From the NCBI RefSeq assembly GCF_022554085.1, contig NZ_JAKFYR010000005.1, positions 186,001-250,000 of the forward strand: 64,000 nt of DNA, read 5' to 3'. This document shows, piece by piece, positions 53,763 to 62,102 of this stretch; position 1 is the stretch's first letter, and every line of letters begins with the position of its first letter. The notes under the pieces were generated by a model. It worked only from the letters and a program-made list of their open reading frames with translations, searched no databases and was not told where the DNA came from. A program made the position numbers and the translations under genes. This DNA comes from Rhodococcus sp. CH91 (GTDB lineage: Bacteria; Actinomycetota; Actinomycetes; Mycobacteriales; Mycobacteriaceae).

Positions 53763-54497
53763 ATGCAACCATGTGGCGTGGCAGTGGGTGAATTCGGCGA
53801 CGCGGACCCGATGCACGACGACTCGTGCGAGGTGCGCTTGTGGGGTCGGCTCGACAGTGCGGCGCGACGGATGTATTCCGAAGGCACCTGCCTCGACGAC
53901 ACCCTGCGCGTGATCACTTCGGCAGCCGTCGACCTGATCCCGGGTGCCGAGCATGCCGGCATCTCCTTGCGGACCTCCGGTCTCCGCTTCGATTCCCGTG
54001 CCGCGACCGGCCGGCTCCCGACGGTGCTCGACACTCTGCAGCAGGAAACCGGAGAAGGCCCCTGTGTGGAGTCGATGCAGGAGAGAGGGACCGTTCTCGT
54101 CGACGACATGCGCGTCGAGAAGCGGTGGCCGAATTTCGCTTCCGAGGCGGTGGTGCTGGGCGCGGGCTCTCTTCTGGCGCTGTGCCTCTACACCGGCGAC
54201 GTGCACGGTGTCCTGCACGTGCACAGTTCCTGCCCAGGGGCGTTCGACCACCGCAGCGTCGATATCGGTACGCGCTTGGCGACCCACGCGGCGATCGCGG
54301 TGATCGCCGCGTCGCGGGAGGAACAGCTACGTTCCGCTCTCGCCTCACGCGACATGATCGGGCAGGCCACGGGGATACTCATGGAACGCTTCGAAGTGGA
54401 TGCCGACGAAGCGTTCGCCCTGCTCAGGAAGCTGTCGCAGGAACGCAACGTGCCCCTGCGCCGGATCGCGGGATATGTGGTCGATGCAGGACGATGA
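53763..54497 (+). CDS. GAF-ANTAR RNA-binding regulator
   Basis: 244 residues. The N-terminal GAF domain (about 50-180) includes GPCVESMQERGTVLVDD and GVLHVHSS. The C-terminal ANTAR domain has RDMIGQATGILMERFEVDADEAF and LRKLSQERNVPLRRIA. ANTAR proteins bind paired hairpins in nascent RNA and prevent termination; GAF senses a small molecule or redox state. Start is uncertain between the ATG at 53763, a GTG at 53778 and the ATG at 53811. No target hairpins are seen next to the gene. Confidence 0.88.
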   Translation: MQPCGVAVGEFGDADPMHDDSCEVRLWGRLDSAARRMYSEGTCLDDTLRVITSAAVDLIPGAEHAGISLRTSGLRFDSRAATGRLPTVLDTLQQETGEGPCVESMQERGTVLVDDMRVEKRWPNFASEAVVLGAGSLLALCLYTGDVHGVLHVHSSCPGAFDHRSVDIGTRLATHAAIAVIAASREEQLRSALASRDMIGQATGILMERFEVDADEAFALLRKLSQERNVPLRRIAGYVVDAGR

Positions 54498-54528
54498 AGA
54501 AGCGGAAGGACCGGTGCGTGCGGCCGCC

Positions 54529-54990
54529 TCAGGCCGTTTCGGGTGGGAAACCTCCGGTGGCCACCGGTCCCCAGCGTGACGGCGTGATCCGGATCAGCGA
54601 CTTGCCCTGATCGCGCATCGCCTGCCGGTACTCATCCCAGTCCGAATGCTCACCGGCGATGTTGCGGAAGTACTCGACGAACGGTTCGACGTCGTCCTGG
54701 GCGTCGACCACCTCCGCGGTTCCGTCGATCTGTACCCACGCGTCGTTCCAGTCGTCCGACAGCACGACGACGCCGACCTCGGGACGGGCACGGGCATTGC
54801 GGGTCTTGGCGCGTTGCGGATAGGTGGCGATCACGATCCGTCCGTCGTCGTCCACGCCACCGGTGACGGGCGAGGCCTGGGGGGTGCCGTCGTCGCGTCG
54901 GGTGAGGAGAATCATCCGGTGCCGCGGGCGGACGAAATCCAGCAGTTCTCCGAGTCCGACGACCGTGTTCGTGGCGATCTTGCGGGCCAT
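54529..54990 (-). CDS. PPOX-class (split beta-barrel) F420/flavin-dependent protein
   Basis: 153 residues of the pyridoxamine-5'-phosphate-oxidase-like fold. MILLTRRDDGTPQASPVTGGVDDDGR and TRNARARPEVGVVVL mark the F420-dependent Rv1155/Rv2074-like group. A C-terminal YRQAMRDQGKSLIRITPSR segment follows. Likely a cytosolic F420-dependent reductase or cofactor-binding protein. Substrate unknown. Convergent with the ANTAR gene. Confidence 0.87.
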   Translation of the reverse strand: MARKIATNTVVGLGELLDFVRPRHRMILLTRRDDGTPQASPVTGGVDDDGRIVIATYPQRAKTRNARARPEVGVVVLSDDWNDAWVQIDGTAEVVDAQDDVEPFVEYFRNIAGEHSDWDEYRQAMRDQGKSLIRITPSRWGPVATGGFPPETA

Positions 54991-55097
54991 GCGCGTACTC
55001 CTGTTCGGGCAGGTGACCACTCGGGAGGCGCCGGGATGCGATCGCAGGTGGACGCGCCGCCGGCGAATCGCAGTATGCAGCGCCGTAGCCGTAGCTG

Positions 55098-55128
55098 TTG
55101 ACAGGCGCGCCGCGACTGCTGGTACAGT
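55098..55128 (+). promoter_or_regulatory. promoter of the DAHP synthase leader
   Basis: A -35-like TTGACA (55098-55103) and -10-like TACAGT (55123-55128) are 19 bases apart. The predicted start of transcription falls at about 55134-55137, on or just before the leader-peptide ATG. Confidence 0.6.
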
Positions 55129-55136
55129 CCGAAACC

Positions 55137-55205
55137 ATGCAGCGTGCATATTTCTGGTTTAGCAGGCCGGCCCTGGGTGGGTCGGTCGGCGTGACCACGC
55201 GCTGA
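55137..55205 (+). CDS. aromatic leader peptide of DAHP synthase
   Basis: A 22-residue open reading frame, MQRAYFWFSRPALGG plus seven more residues, ending in TGA. Residues 5-8 are Tyr-Phe-Trp-Phe, all three aromatic amino acids in a row, 92 bp upstream of the gene that makes their common precursor. The ATG lies at or next to the predicted transcription start, so the peptide is probably read from a leaderless message. A strong hairpin begins nine bases after its stop. This arrangement indicates ribosome-mediated attenuation. Confidence 0.85.
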   Translation: MQRAYFWFSRPALGGSVGVTTR

Positions 55206-55213
55206 CCTCTTCA

Positions 55214-55243
55214 CCTACGAGCCGGATCAGACCGGCTCGTAGG
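55214..55243 (+). promoter_or_regulatory. attenuator hairpin between leader peptide and DAHP synthase
   Basis: Perfect 12-bp arms CCTACGAGCCGG and CCGGCTCGTAGG enclose ATCAGA. There is no T-run after it, so it may be an anti-structure or an actinobacterial-style terminator. Downstream, GGTTC (55250-55254) and GAACC (55271-55275) with an inner TCGGA/TCCGA can form a second, competing structure just before the gene's AGGAA. Confidence 0.72.
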
Positions 55244-55296
55244 AATCACAGGTTCTCTCGGGTCGGACTCCGAACCACCGAGAACAGGAACCATCG

Positions 55297-56394
55297 ATGA
55301 GCCCCACCACCGGAACAGCAACCACCGGAATCTCCACGTCGAATCTCGACGAACAGCGCACGGTCAAGGTCAGTCCTCTCGTCGCGCCGTCTGCGATCCG
55401 CGCAGAGTTCGCGCCCGACGCGGTGGTCGCCGCAACCGTCCGCTCGGGTCGTGCAGGTACGGTCGACATCCTCGACGGGACCGACGACCGCCTCGTGGTC
55501 GTGGTCGGACCCTGCTCCGTACACGACCCCGCCGCCGCGATGGACTACGCCCGCCGTCTGGCCGCCAAGGCCGAGGAACTGCGCGACGACCTGCACATCG
55601 TGATGCGTGTGTACTTCGAGAAGCCGCGCACCACCCTCGGCTGGAAGGGCCTGCTCAACGACCCGCACCTCGACGGGACCTTCGACATCAACACCGGCCT
55701 GCGCATCGGCCGCAAGTTGCTGCTCGACGTCTCCGGGCTCGGACTTCCCGTCGGCTGCGAGTTCCTCGATCCGATCCTGCCGCAGTACTACGCAGACCTC
55801 GTGACCTACGGTGCCATCGGTGCGCGCACGGCCGCGAGCCAGGTGCACCGTCAGCTGTGCAGCGCCTTGTCGATGCCCGTCGGTATCAAGAACTCCACCG
55901 AGGGCGACGTGCAGGTCGCGGTGGACGGCACGCGCGCCGCAGCCGCCAGCCATGTCTTCCCGGGCACCGACCTCGACGGCCAGGCCGCGCTGATCGAGAC
56001 CGTCGGCAACCCCGACTGCCACGTCATCCTGCGCGGCGGGAGTGCGGGACCGAACTACGACGCCGAGACCGTCGCCGACACCATGGCGCGGCTGCGCAAG
56101 GCAGGACTGCCCGAACGGGTCGTCATCGACGCCAGCCACGGCAACAGCCGTAAGGACCACAACAAGCAGGTCGACGTCGTCACCGAGATCGCCGAGCGGA
56201 TCGAGGCCGGTGAGAAGGGGATCGTCGGGCTCATGCTCGAGAGCTTCATCGAAGCCGGACGTCAGGATCTGACCCTCGGAGAGGCCGACAAGCTCGACTA
56301 CGGCAAGTCGATCACCGACGCCTGCATCGACTGGTCCACCACCGCGACACAGCTCGACCGGCTGGCGCACGCGGTGCGTACCCGCCGCGGCTGA
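55297..56394 (+). CDS. aroG: 3-deoxy-D-arabino-heptulosonate-7-phosphate synthase, class I (AroG/AroF type)
   Basis: 365 residues of the type I DAHP synthase family. Conserved VVVGPCSVHD, the substrate loop KPRTTLGWKGL, GARTAASQVHR, and metal-binding Cys, His (ASHGNSRKDH), Glu and Asp residues are present. It joins phosphoenolpyruvate and erythrose-4-phosphate, the first shikimate step. Feedback by Phe or Tyr is likely for the family. The upstream YFWF leader peptide implies that expression responds to charged aromatic tRNAs. AGGAA precedes the ATG. Confidence 0.96.
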   Translation: MSPTTGTATTGISTSNLDEQRTVKVSPLVAPSAIRAEFAPDAVVAATVRSGRAGTVDILDGTDDRLVVVVGPCSVHDPAAAMDYARRLAAKAEELRDDLHIVMRVYFEKPRTTLGWKGLLNDPHLDGTFDINTGLRIGRKLLLDVSGLGLPVGCEFLDPILPQYYADLVTYGAIGARTAASQVHRQLCSALSMPVGIKNSTEGDVQVAVDGTRAAAASHVFPGTDLDGQAALIETVGNPDCHVILRGGSAGPNYDAETVADTMARLRKAGLPERVVIDASHGNSRKDHNKQVDVVTEIAERIEAGEKGIVGLMLESFIEAGRQDLTLGEADKLDYGKSITDACIDWSTTATQLDRLAHAVRTRRG

Positions 56395-56421
56395 GTACCG
56401 ACGAGGTGAGCGGCCGACGCG

Positions 56422-56455
56422 ACTCGGCCGGGGACGGAGCCGTCCCCGGCCGAGT
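56422..56455. terminator. perfect 16-bp bidirectional hairpin
   Basis: ACTCGGCCGGGGACGG and CCGTCCCCGGCCGAGT pair perfectly around AG between the stops of the DAHP synthase gene and the convergent ectoine hydroxylase gene. Confidence 0.9.
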
Positions 56456-56466
56456 GTCGGTGCTGA

Positions 56467-57357
56467 TCACCGTAGTGGTGTGAAGTCGCGGCTGCCGAGA
56501 TAGGACGGACGCGGCTTGGGCGCGGCGAAGGGCTCGACGAGGGTGTTCTCGACACTATTGAAGACGACGAACAGGTTCGAGCGAGGGAACGGGGTGATGT
56601 TCCCGTTCGAGCCGTGCATGCAGTTCGAATCGAAGACCGTCGCCGATCCGGCCGGGCCGGTGAAGGTGGCGATCCCGTGCTCGGCGGCCAGACGGGTGAG
56701 GGTGTCCTCGTCCGGGGAGCCGGTGGGCGGTACGTGGGTGACGAGCGACTGGCGGAAGTAGTCCTCCGGGGTCTCGCCCGCACACGAGACGTACGTCCTG
56801 TGCGAGCCGGGCATGATCATCAGCCCGCCGTTGAAACCGTAGTTCTCGGTGAGGGCGATCGAGATGCTCAGCGCACGCGGCTTGGGCATGCCGTCCTCGG
56901 CGTGCCAGGTCTCGAAGTCCGAATGCCAGTAGAACGGGCCTCCACGGAAACCCGGTTTGACGTTGAGCCGGGACTGGTGGACGTACACATCGGAGCCGAG
57001 CAACTGCCGTGCGATGCCGACGATCTGGGGCCTGCGGATGATCGAATCCACGAGATCGCTCAGACGGTGCACATCGAAGACCGACCGGACGTCGCCGCTG
57101 CCCTGTTCGCGGACGACGCGTTCGTCGTCACCGAGCTCGCGGCCGAGTCGCGACGTCTCCTCCAGTAGGTTCCCGACGTCGTTCGCCGCGAGAAGCCCTT
57201 CGGCAGTGTGGAATCCGCGGCGGTCGTACTCGGCTACGGCCGCTGCGTCGAGTGGTCCGTCGGTGGCCGTGCCCCAGACAGCGGGGTCTTTCCTCTCGGT
57301 GGATTCGCATGTCGCGCGACCCCGAGTCGGATAGTCGTCGTGAACGATCGTGTGCAT
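56467..57357 (-). CDS. ectD: ectoine hydroxylase EctD
   Basis: 296 residues, normal EctD length. The EctD signature around FYWHSDFETWHAEDGMP carries the iron-binding His-x-Asp. PGSHRTYVSCAGETPEDY and the distal His in SNCMHGSNGN complete the Fe(II)/2-oxoglutarate site and ectoine pocket. It converts ectoine to 5-hydroxyectoine under osmotic or heat stress. The ectABC genes are not adjacent, so this is a solitary ectD within the window. An AraC regulator gene lies upstream on the same strand. Confidence 0.92.
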   Translation of the reverse strand: MHTIVHDDYPTRGRATCESTERKDPAVWGTATDGPLDAAAVAEYDRRGFHTAEGLLAANDVGNLLEETSRLGRELGDDERVVREQGSGDVRSVFDVHRLSDLVDSIIRRPQIVGIARQLLGSDVYVHQSRLNVKPGFRGGPFYWHSDFETWHAEDGMPKPRALSISIALTENYGFNGGLMIMPGSHRTYVSCAGETPEDYFRQSLVTHVPPTGSPDEDTLTRLAAEHGIATFTGPAGSATVFDSNCMHGSNGNITPFPRSNLFVVFNSVENTLVEPFAAPKPRPSYLGSRDFTPLR

Positions 57358-57539
57358 GGCTCGAAGATCACCCTCTCGAAAGTCGATGACGGTTCGCTTC
57401 CGACGGTCCCATTGAAGATGCACGAATGCAAGCCGGCAGGGTGTGGGGGACCCATGCCGTAACCGCTGGTCGAATCGCGTTTCGGAGTGCGAGGGCTGGG
57501 GTATTCGGCGCGGTTGTCGCGTTTGCCGGAATGTGGCCG

Positions 57540-58544
57540 TCAGCGGTGTTCGCGGTATGCGCGGGGGGTGTTCCCCGTCCACCTCTTGAACGCGCGGCGG
57601 AAAGCGCTGGGTTCGGAGAAGCCGAGTCGCGAGGACAGATCGTCGACGGCCTCGCCACGCCGGAGACCGGCGATCGCCAGATCGCGGAGAACCTCTTCCC
57701 GCAGTTGCCCCAAGGAGGTGCCTTCCTGCCGGAGCAGGCGCCTCAGGTGCGGTGGGCTCACGGCGAGCCTGCCGGCGATGTCTTCCGCGGTCGCCGTACG
57801 TCCTTCGATGCCGGATTCGAAGATCCTGCGTACCTGCGCCGATACAGTGGACTCGTAATCACGTTCCGAGAGAATCAAATTCGGAGAATCACGCAGATAC
57901 TCCTCGAGGGATTCCTCCGTCTGGACGAGGGGAGACTTCAGTGCGGCGTTGTCGATCTCGAGAGCCGCGCGTCCGGCCCCGAAGGTCACCGGAACCCCGA
58001 AGATCGCGTCGTAACTGCGGGCGAGCACGGGATCGGGTTCGGTGTACGGCAGGAACACCGATTCGAGCCGCACGCGCCCTCCCACCAGCCACGCGGCGAA
58101 CCGGTGCAGCAGCATGAGAAGGAAATCGACCACCACGCGGGTCTTGTCGTCCACTGTGTCCGGAAGTCCGACATCGAGATAGGTGGTGGACTCCCCGGGA
58201 GTCAGGCTCAGTTGCGGCAGTGAGCGGATGACATGGTTCACCTCGATCATCCGCCGTAGTGCGTGGTCGAGATCCGGCCGGTGGATGAGGGTCAGGCACA
58301 TGACGCGGAAGGTTCCACGAGGCACGGGCGCCGGTGCGATACCGAACAGTTCGTCGTCGGTGATCTGCCAGACCGTCTGCGTGAAGCGACTGACCTGCTC
58401 CGGGGTGAGCCGTGCGTGAGGATGGACGAGAACGGCGCGGCTGATACGCGCTGCTTCGAGTGCGGGCTGAAGGTCGATTCCCTCCTCGGCTCCCACCCGC
58501 ACGGCTCGCGAGACGAAGTCGGACGGAATGGTCGGTCGCGACAT
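57540..58544 (-). CDS. AraC-family transcriptional regulator
   Basis: 334 residues. The N-terminal Arabinose_bd-type domain (RISRAVLVHPHARLTPEQVSRF region, read in parts) precedes a C-terminal double helix-turn-helix: AEDIAGRLAVSPPHLRRLLRQEG and LRRGEAVDDLSSRLGFSEPSAFRRAFKRW, in parts. This is the OruR/ArgR-like AraC subgroup. It starts immediately before the aminotransferase stop-proximal region (ATG and TAG abut), so it may be co-transcribed with the aminotransferase. It could regulate ectD downstream, but nothing direct shows it. Confidence 0.9.
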   Translation of the reverse strand: MSRPTIPSDFVSRAVRVGAEEGIDLQPALEAARISRAVLVHPHARLTPEQVSRFTQTVWQITDDELFGIAPAPVPRGTFRVMCLTLIHRPDLDHALRRMIEVNHVIRSLPQLSLTPGESTTYLDVGLPDTVDDKTRVVVDFLLMLLHRFAAWLVGGRVRLESVFLPYTEPDPVLARSYDAIFGVPVTFGAGRAALEIDNAALKSPLVQTEESLEEYLRDSPNLILSERDYESTVSAQVRRIFESGIEGRTATAEDIAGRLAVSPPHLRRLLRQEGTSLGQLREEVLRDLAIAGLRRGEAVDDLSSRLGFSEPSAFRRAFKRWTGNTPRAYREHR

Positions 58545-59738
58545 CTAGTGGGCCCCCTGCAATCCGTCCAACCGAGCGACCGCTTCGGCGAGTACCTCGT
58601 CTCGTTTGCAGAATGCGAAGCGCACCAGATGATTCCACGATGCGGAGTCGTCGGCGAAGACGCTCACCGGCACTGCTGCGACGCCGATCCTCCCGGGCAG
58701 TTCCCGGCAGAAGTCGACCGCGTCCGTGCGTCCGAGCGGCCTCAGGTCCGCGCACACGAAGTACGTTCCGGCAGAGTCGAACACCGTCAGTCCTGCATCG
58801 GAGAGAGCGCGGGAGAGGAACGTGCGCTTGCGCTGGAGATCGTCGCGCATCGACACGATCCACTCCTGTTCGTGCGTCAGCGCGTGCGCGACCGCCGGCT
58901 GGAAGGGCGCGCCCCCCACGAACGTCATGAACTGTTTGGCGGCGCGGACCCCGTCGATCAGTTCGCGTGGACCGATCGCCCACCCGATCTTCCAGCCGGT
59001 GACGTTGAACGTCTTGGCGGCGCTGGACACCGTGACCGTCCGTTCTGCCATACCCGGCAACGATGCGAGCGGGATGTGTGCGCGGCCGTCGAAGACCAGA
59101 TGCTCGTACACCTCGTCCGAGAGCACCAGCAGGTCGCGCTCGCAGGCCAGCTCGGCCAGCGCGGTCAGCGAATCGAGGTCGTAGACGGTGCCGGTGGGAT
59201 TGTGCGGGCTGTTGACGACCAGCATGCGGGTGCGGTCGGTCACCGCTGTCCGCAGGGCGTCCACGTCGAGCACGAAACCGTCTCCGGAGGGAGTGAGCGG
59301 CACGGTGCGTCGCGTCGCGCCGGCGAGGGCGACCGACGCGGCATACGAGTCGTAGTACGGCTCCGTGAGCAGCACCTCCTCCCCCGGCTCCACGAGACCG
59401 AGAATGGCGGCGCTGATCGCTTCGGTGGCTCCGACGGTGACGAGAACCTCCGACTCCGGGTCGTGCCGGAGGCCGTAGCGCGCGGCACGATCGGCCGAGA
59501 CGGCCTCCCTCAGGACGGGCATGCCCGATCCGGGTGGATACTGGTTGACTCCGTCCGCGATGGCACGCCGGGCGATCTCGAGCATCGCGGAGGGTCCGTC
59601 GACGTCGGGAAAGCCCTGCCCGAGGTTGATCGCGTCGTGCCGGACGGCGAGTTCGGTCATCTCGGCGAAGATCGTGGAGATGAACGGTCGTAGCCGGGAG
59701 ACCGTACGAACCCGTCCGGAAGTCGTCGAGTCAGCCAT
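58545..59738 (-). CDS. class I/II PLP-dependent aminotransferase (DapC/Rv0858c-like)
   Basis: 397 residues. The PLP lysine lies in SSAAKTFNVTGWKIGW, with NSPHNPTGTV and LVLSDEVYEHL before it and a C-terminal VRFAFCKRDEV Arg for the carboxylate. The sequence type matches N-succinyldiaminopimelate aminotransferase DapC and related YbdL/kynurenine aminotransferases. A lysine/DAP role is plausible, but methionine or kynurenine transamination cannot be excluded. It is immediately upstream of the AraC gene. Confidence 0.88.
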   Translation of the reverse strand: MADSTTSGRVRTVSRLRPFISTIFAEMTELAVRHDAINLGQGFPDVDGPSAMLEIARRAIADGVNQYPPGSGMPVLREAVSADRAARYGLRHDPESEVLVTVGATEAISAAILGLVEPGEEVLLTEPYYDSYAASVALAGATRRTVPLTPSGDGFVLDVDALRTAVTDRTRMLVVNSPHNPTGTVYDLDSLTALAELACERDLLVLSDEVYEHLVFDGRAHIPLASLPGMAERTVTVSSAAKTFNVTGWKIGWAIGPRELIDGVRAAKQFMTFVGGAPFQPAVAHALTHEQEWIVSMRDDLQRKRTFLSRALSDAGLTVFDSAGTYFVCADLRPLGRTDAVDFCRELPGRIGVAAVPVSVFADDSASWNHLVRFAFCKRDEVLAEAVARLDGLQGAH

Positions 59739-59760
59739 TCCTGCAGCGTAGCGCCCGCGG

Positions 59761-59787
59761 TGTCACATCCGTGCCCCCCGCCTCGTC
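59761..59787 (+). promoter_or_regulatory. ECF41-type promoter
   Basis: TGTCACA (59761-59767) and CGTC (59784-59787) are separated by exactly 16 bases, the published ECF41 target pattern TGTCACA-N16-CGTC. The first gene downstream is the CMD-family gene at 59853, and an ECF41 sigma gene faces it. Confidence 0.85.
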
Positions 59788-59852
59788 TCCATGGTGAAGA
59801 CCACTGCGGATCCGAGGGGCTGCCCCGCGGACCACACCGGAAGGACATAGTC

Positions 59853-60449
59853 ATGGCACGACTCGAAGCCGTCACTCCCGACCGCGCCGGCATCGCGACC
59901 CGCGCGATGTATGCCATCGCCCGTCGCAGATTCGGGTCGGTGCCCGAACCTTTCGCCGTGACGGCTCACCACCCGGCGTTGATGCGTGCGGCCGGCATCC
60001 ACGAGATGCTCGCCGACAGGGCCTCCACGGTCCTGCCCGCTGCGGTCCGCGAGATCGCGGTGTACCGCGTCGCGTGGACCGTCGGATGTTCGTGGTGCAT
60101 CGATTTCGGGACGATGCTGCAGCGGCTCGACGGACTCGACACCGAGCGTCTCGCACACATCGCAGGGTTCGAGACCTCCGACCTCTACACCGACGACGAG
60201 AAGGCCGCGATCGCCTATGCGGACGCGATGACCGGGGACGTGGCGACAGTCGTGACCGACGAGCAGGTCGCTGATCTCGAGCGTCGATTCGGAGCGGCGG
60301 GGGTGGTGGAGCTGACCTATCAGATCGCACTGGAGAACATGCGTGCGCGCATGAACTCGGCTCTGGGGATACATGATCAGGGCTTCAGTACCGACGCCTG
60401 CCGAGTGCCGTGGGCCGAACCACGGGAACTCGAGGCCGAAGGCGACTGA
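59853..60449 (+). CDS. carboxymuconolactone-decarboxylase/AhpD-like protein (COE partner of ECF41)
   Basis: 198 residues. It has the AhpD-like CxxC motif in VGCSWCIDFG with the conserved His/Asp context, so a peroxidase or thiol-redox role is possible. AAGGA precedes the ATG. It is the typical COE partner (carboxymuconolactone decarboxylase, oxidoreductase, epimerase) of ECF41 sigma factors and carries an exact ECF41 promoter. The sigma gene is convergent, three bases away. Confidence 0.9.
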   Translation: MARLEAVTPDRAGIATRAMYAIARRRFGSVPEPFAVTAHHPALMRAAGIHEMLADRASTVLPAAVREIAVYRVAWTVGCSWCIDFGTMLQRLDGLDTERLAHIAGFETSDLYTDDEKAAIAYADAMTGDVATVVTDEQVADLERRFGAAGVVELTYQIALENMRARMNSALGIHDQGFSTDACRVPWAEPRELEAEGD

Positions 60450-60452
60450 CCG

Positions 60453-61376
60453 TTACTCGAAGAGTCCTGGGGACAGCAGTATTCCGCGTCTCAGCTTCAC
60501 GGGGTTGGCCATGTCGTAGGCGGCCCACACGCGCCCCTCCCGAACGGTCCACGCGCTCACCCGCGGAGGAATTGCCGCCCGGCCGTCCGCGGCGGGGAGA
60601 CCTCGATGGAGCAGGCCGAGTTCGCCGTTCACCCGCACCGGCTCCGAGGACGTCAGCGCCTCCGCGCCGTGGAGTCGCAGCAGGCCGAGGAAGAATCGCG
60701 CCACCCTGTCGGCGCCGACGAGGATGTTCAATGCGGTGCGAGCCGTGCCTCCCGCATCGCCGATCATCCGTGCGTCGGGGTGGAGCGCGGCGACGACCGC
60801 ATCGATGTCCGCTGCCGCGAAGGCAGCCACGAGTCGCCCCACGGCCTCCTCGTGTTCGGCAGGTGAGGCCGGCGGCGGAGCCGAGGACACCGTGCGGCGG
60901 GCGCGGGAAGCCAGCTGGCGGGCGGTCGGGACCGCAACGTCGAGAATGCGTGCGATGTCGTCGAACGGAATGTCGAACGCGTCGTGGAGAACGAACGCGA
61001 TGCGCTGGGCGGGGGTCAGGCTGTCCAGCACGACGAGTGCGGCCAGCCGGTTGTCCTCGTCGCGCACGATCTCGTCGAGTGGGTCCCGAGGAGCCGAAGA
61101 GCCGAGGGGCGTCACGACCGGCTCGGGCAGCCATTGACCGGTATAGGTTTCACGGCGCACCGCGGCCGAGCGCAGCCTGTCGAGGCACAACCGCCCCACG
61201 ACTGTGGTCAGCCAGGCACGCAGGTCACGGATCCCGGCGAGATCGGTGCCCGCGAGCCGTAACCAGGCGTCCTGCACGGCATCCTCGGAATCGGCGATGC
61301 TGCCGGTGAGGCGATACGCCACCGCCAGCAGATGGGCGCGGTGCTCTTCGAACGCTGCCGTGCTCTTCTCGAGCAT
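60453..61376 (-). CDS. ECF41-family RNA polymerase sigma factor (SigJ-like)
   Basis: 307 residues. Sigma region 2 (LLAVAYRLTGSIADSEDAVQDAWLR) and region 4 (FDDIARILDVAVPTARQLASRARR) are followed by a SnoaL-like C-terminal domain of about 130 residues. The linker YTGQWLPEP and the C-terminal NPVKL correspond to the ECF41 motifs WLPEP and NPDKL, through which the fused domain modulates activity without a separate anti-sigma factor. It likely transcribes the facing CMD-family gene. The signal it senses is unknown. Confidence 0.93.
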   Translation of the reverse strand: MLEKSTAAFEEHRAHLLAVAYRLTGSIADSEDAVQDAWLRLAGTDLAGIRDLRAWLTTVVGRLCLDRLRSAAVRRETYTGQWLPEPVVTPLGSSAPRDPLDEIVRDEDNRLAALVVLDSLTPAQRIAFVLHDAFDIPFDDIARILDVAVPTARQLASRARRTVSSAPPPASPAEHEEAVGRLVAAFAAADIDAVVAALHPDARMIGDAGGTARTALNILVGADRVARFFLGLLRLHGAEALTSSEPVRVNGELGLLHRGLPAADGRAAIPPRVSAWTVREGRVWAAYDMANPVKLRRGILLSPGLFE

Positions 61377-61461
61377 GGGTCGATGTTAGGCGAATCCGTC
61401 GCCGGAATCCGCTTGTACATCCCGCCGGGGGCATATCCTCGTCCTCGACCGGGAGGGTGCC

Positions 61462-62100
61462 GTGGACAGATACGACATCAAGCGTGAGTACCGCGAGCTG
61501 TACACGTGTTCGGCCGAGGAGTTCACGGAAGTGCACGTGCCGGAATTCGCCTATCTGGCAGTGGACGGCAAAGGCGATCCCAACAGTTCGCAGGAGTACG
61601 CCGACGCCGTCGCAGCGCTGTACTCGGCTGCGTACACCGCGAAGTTCACCTCGAAGAAGGTTCTCGGGCGTGATTTCGTGGTCGGCCCCCTCGAGGGACT
61701 GTGGTGGAGTGAGGACATGACCGCCTTCCACGCCCGCGACAAGTCGTCGTGGTCGTGGCGCATGCTGATCGTGCAACCGCCTTGGGTCACCGACGAGATG
61801 ATGACCGACGCGGTCGCGGCAGCCGCGGACAGGAGCGCCGCGAAGAGGAAACCCCTTCCCTCTCTGCCGCGGGTACATCCCTTCCGCATGACGGAGGGGA
61901 GATGTCTGCAGATCCTGCACATCGGGCCGTACGACGAGGAGGGGCCCACCCTCGAACGCCTGCACGCGCAGGTGATGCCCGCGCTCGGTCTGGGATTCGC
62001 GGGAGAACACCACGAGATCTACCTCGGTGATCCACGCCGTAGTGCTCCGGAGAGGCTGAGAACCGTTCTGCGTCAACCCGTCACAGAGGTCCGGGAGTAG
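61462..62100 (+). CDS. GyrI-like small-molecule-binding domain protein
   Basis: 212 residues from a GTG with GGGAGG upstream. VPEFAYLAVDGKGDPN at the start, SWSWRMLIVQPPWVT, and the C-terminal LQILHIGPYDEEGPTLERLH mark the GyrI-like/effector-binding fold (Rob/SbmC family; Cass2-type). Such stand-alone domains bind or hydrolyse small cationic or electrophilic compounds. It ends two bases before the NUDIX gene, so the pair is probably co-expressed. Confidence 0.85.
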   Translation: MDRYDIKREYRELYTCSAEEFTEVHVPEFAYLAVDGKGDPNSSQEYADAVAALYSAAYTAKFTSKKVLGRDFVVGPLEGLWWSEDMTAFHARDKSSWSWRMLIVQPPWVTDEMMTDAVAAAADRSAAKRKPLPSLPRVHPFRMTEGRCLQILHIGPYDEEGPTLERLHAQVMPALGLGFAGEHHEIYLGDPRRSAPERLRTVLRQPVTEVRE

Positions 62101-62102
62101 CG

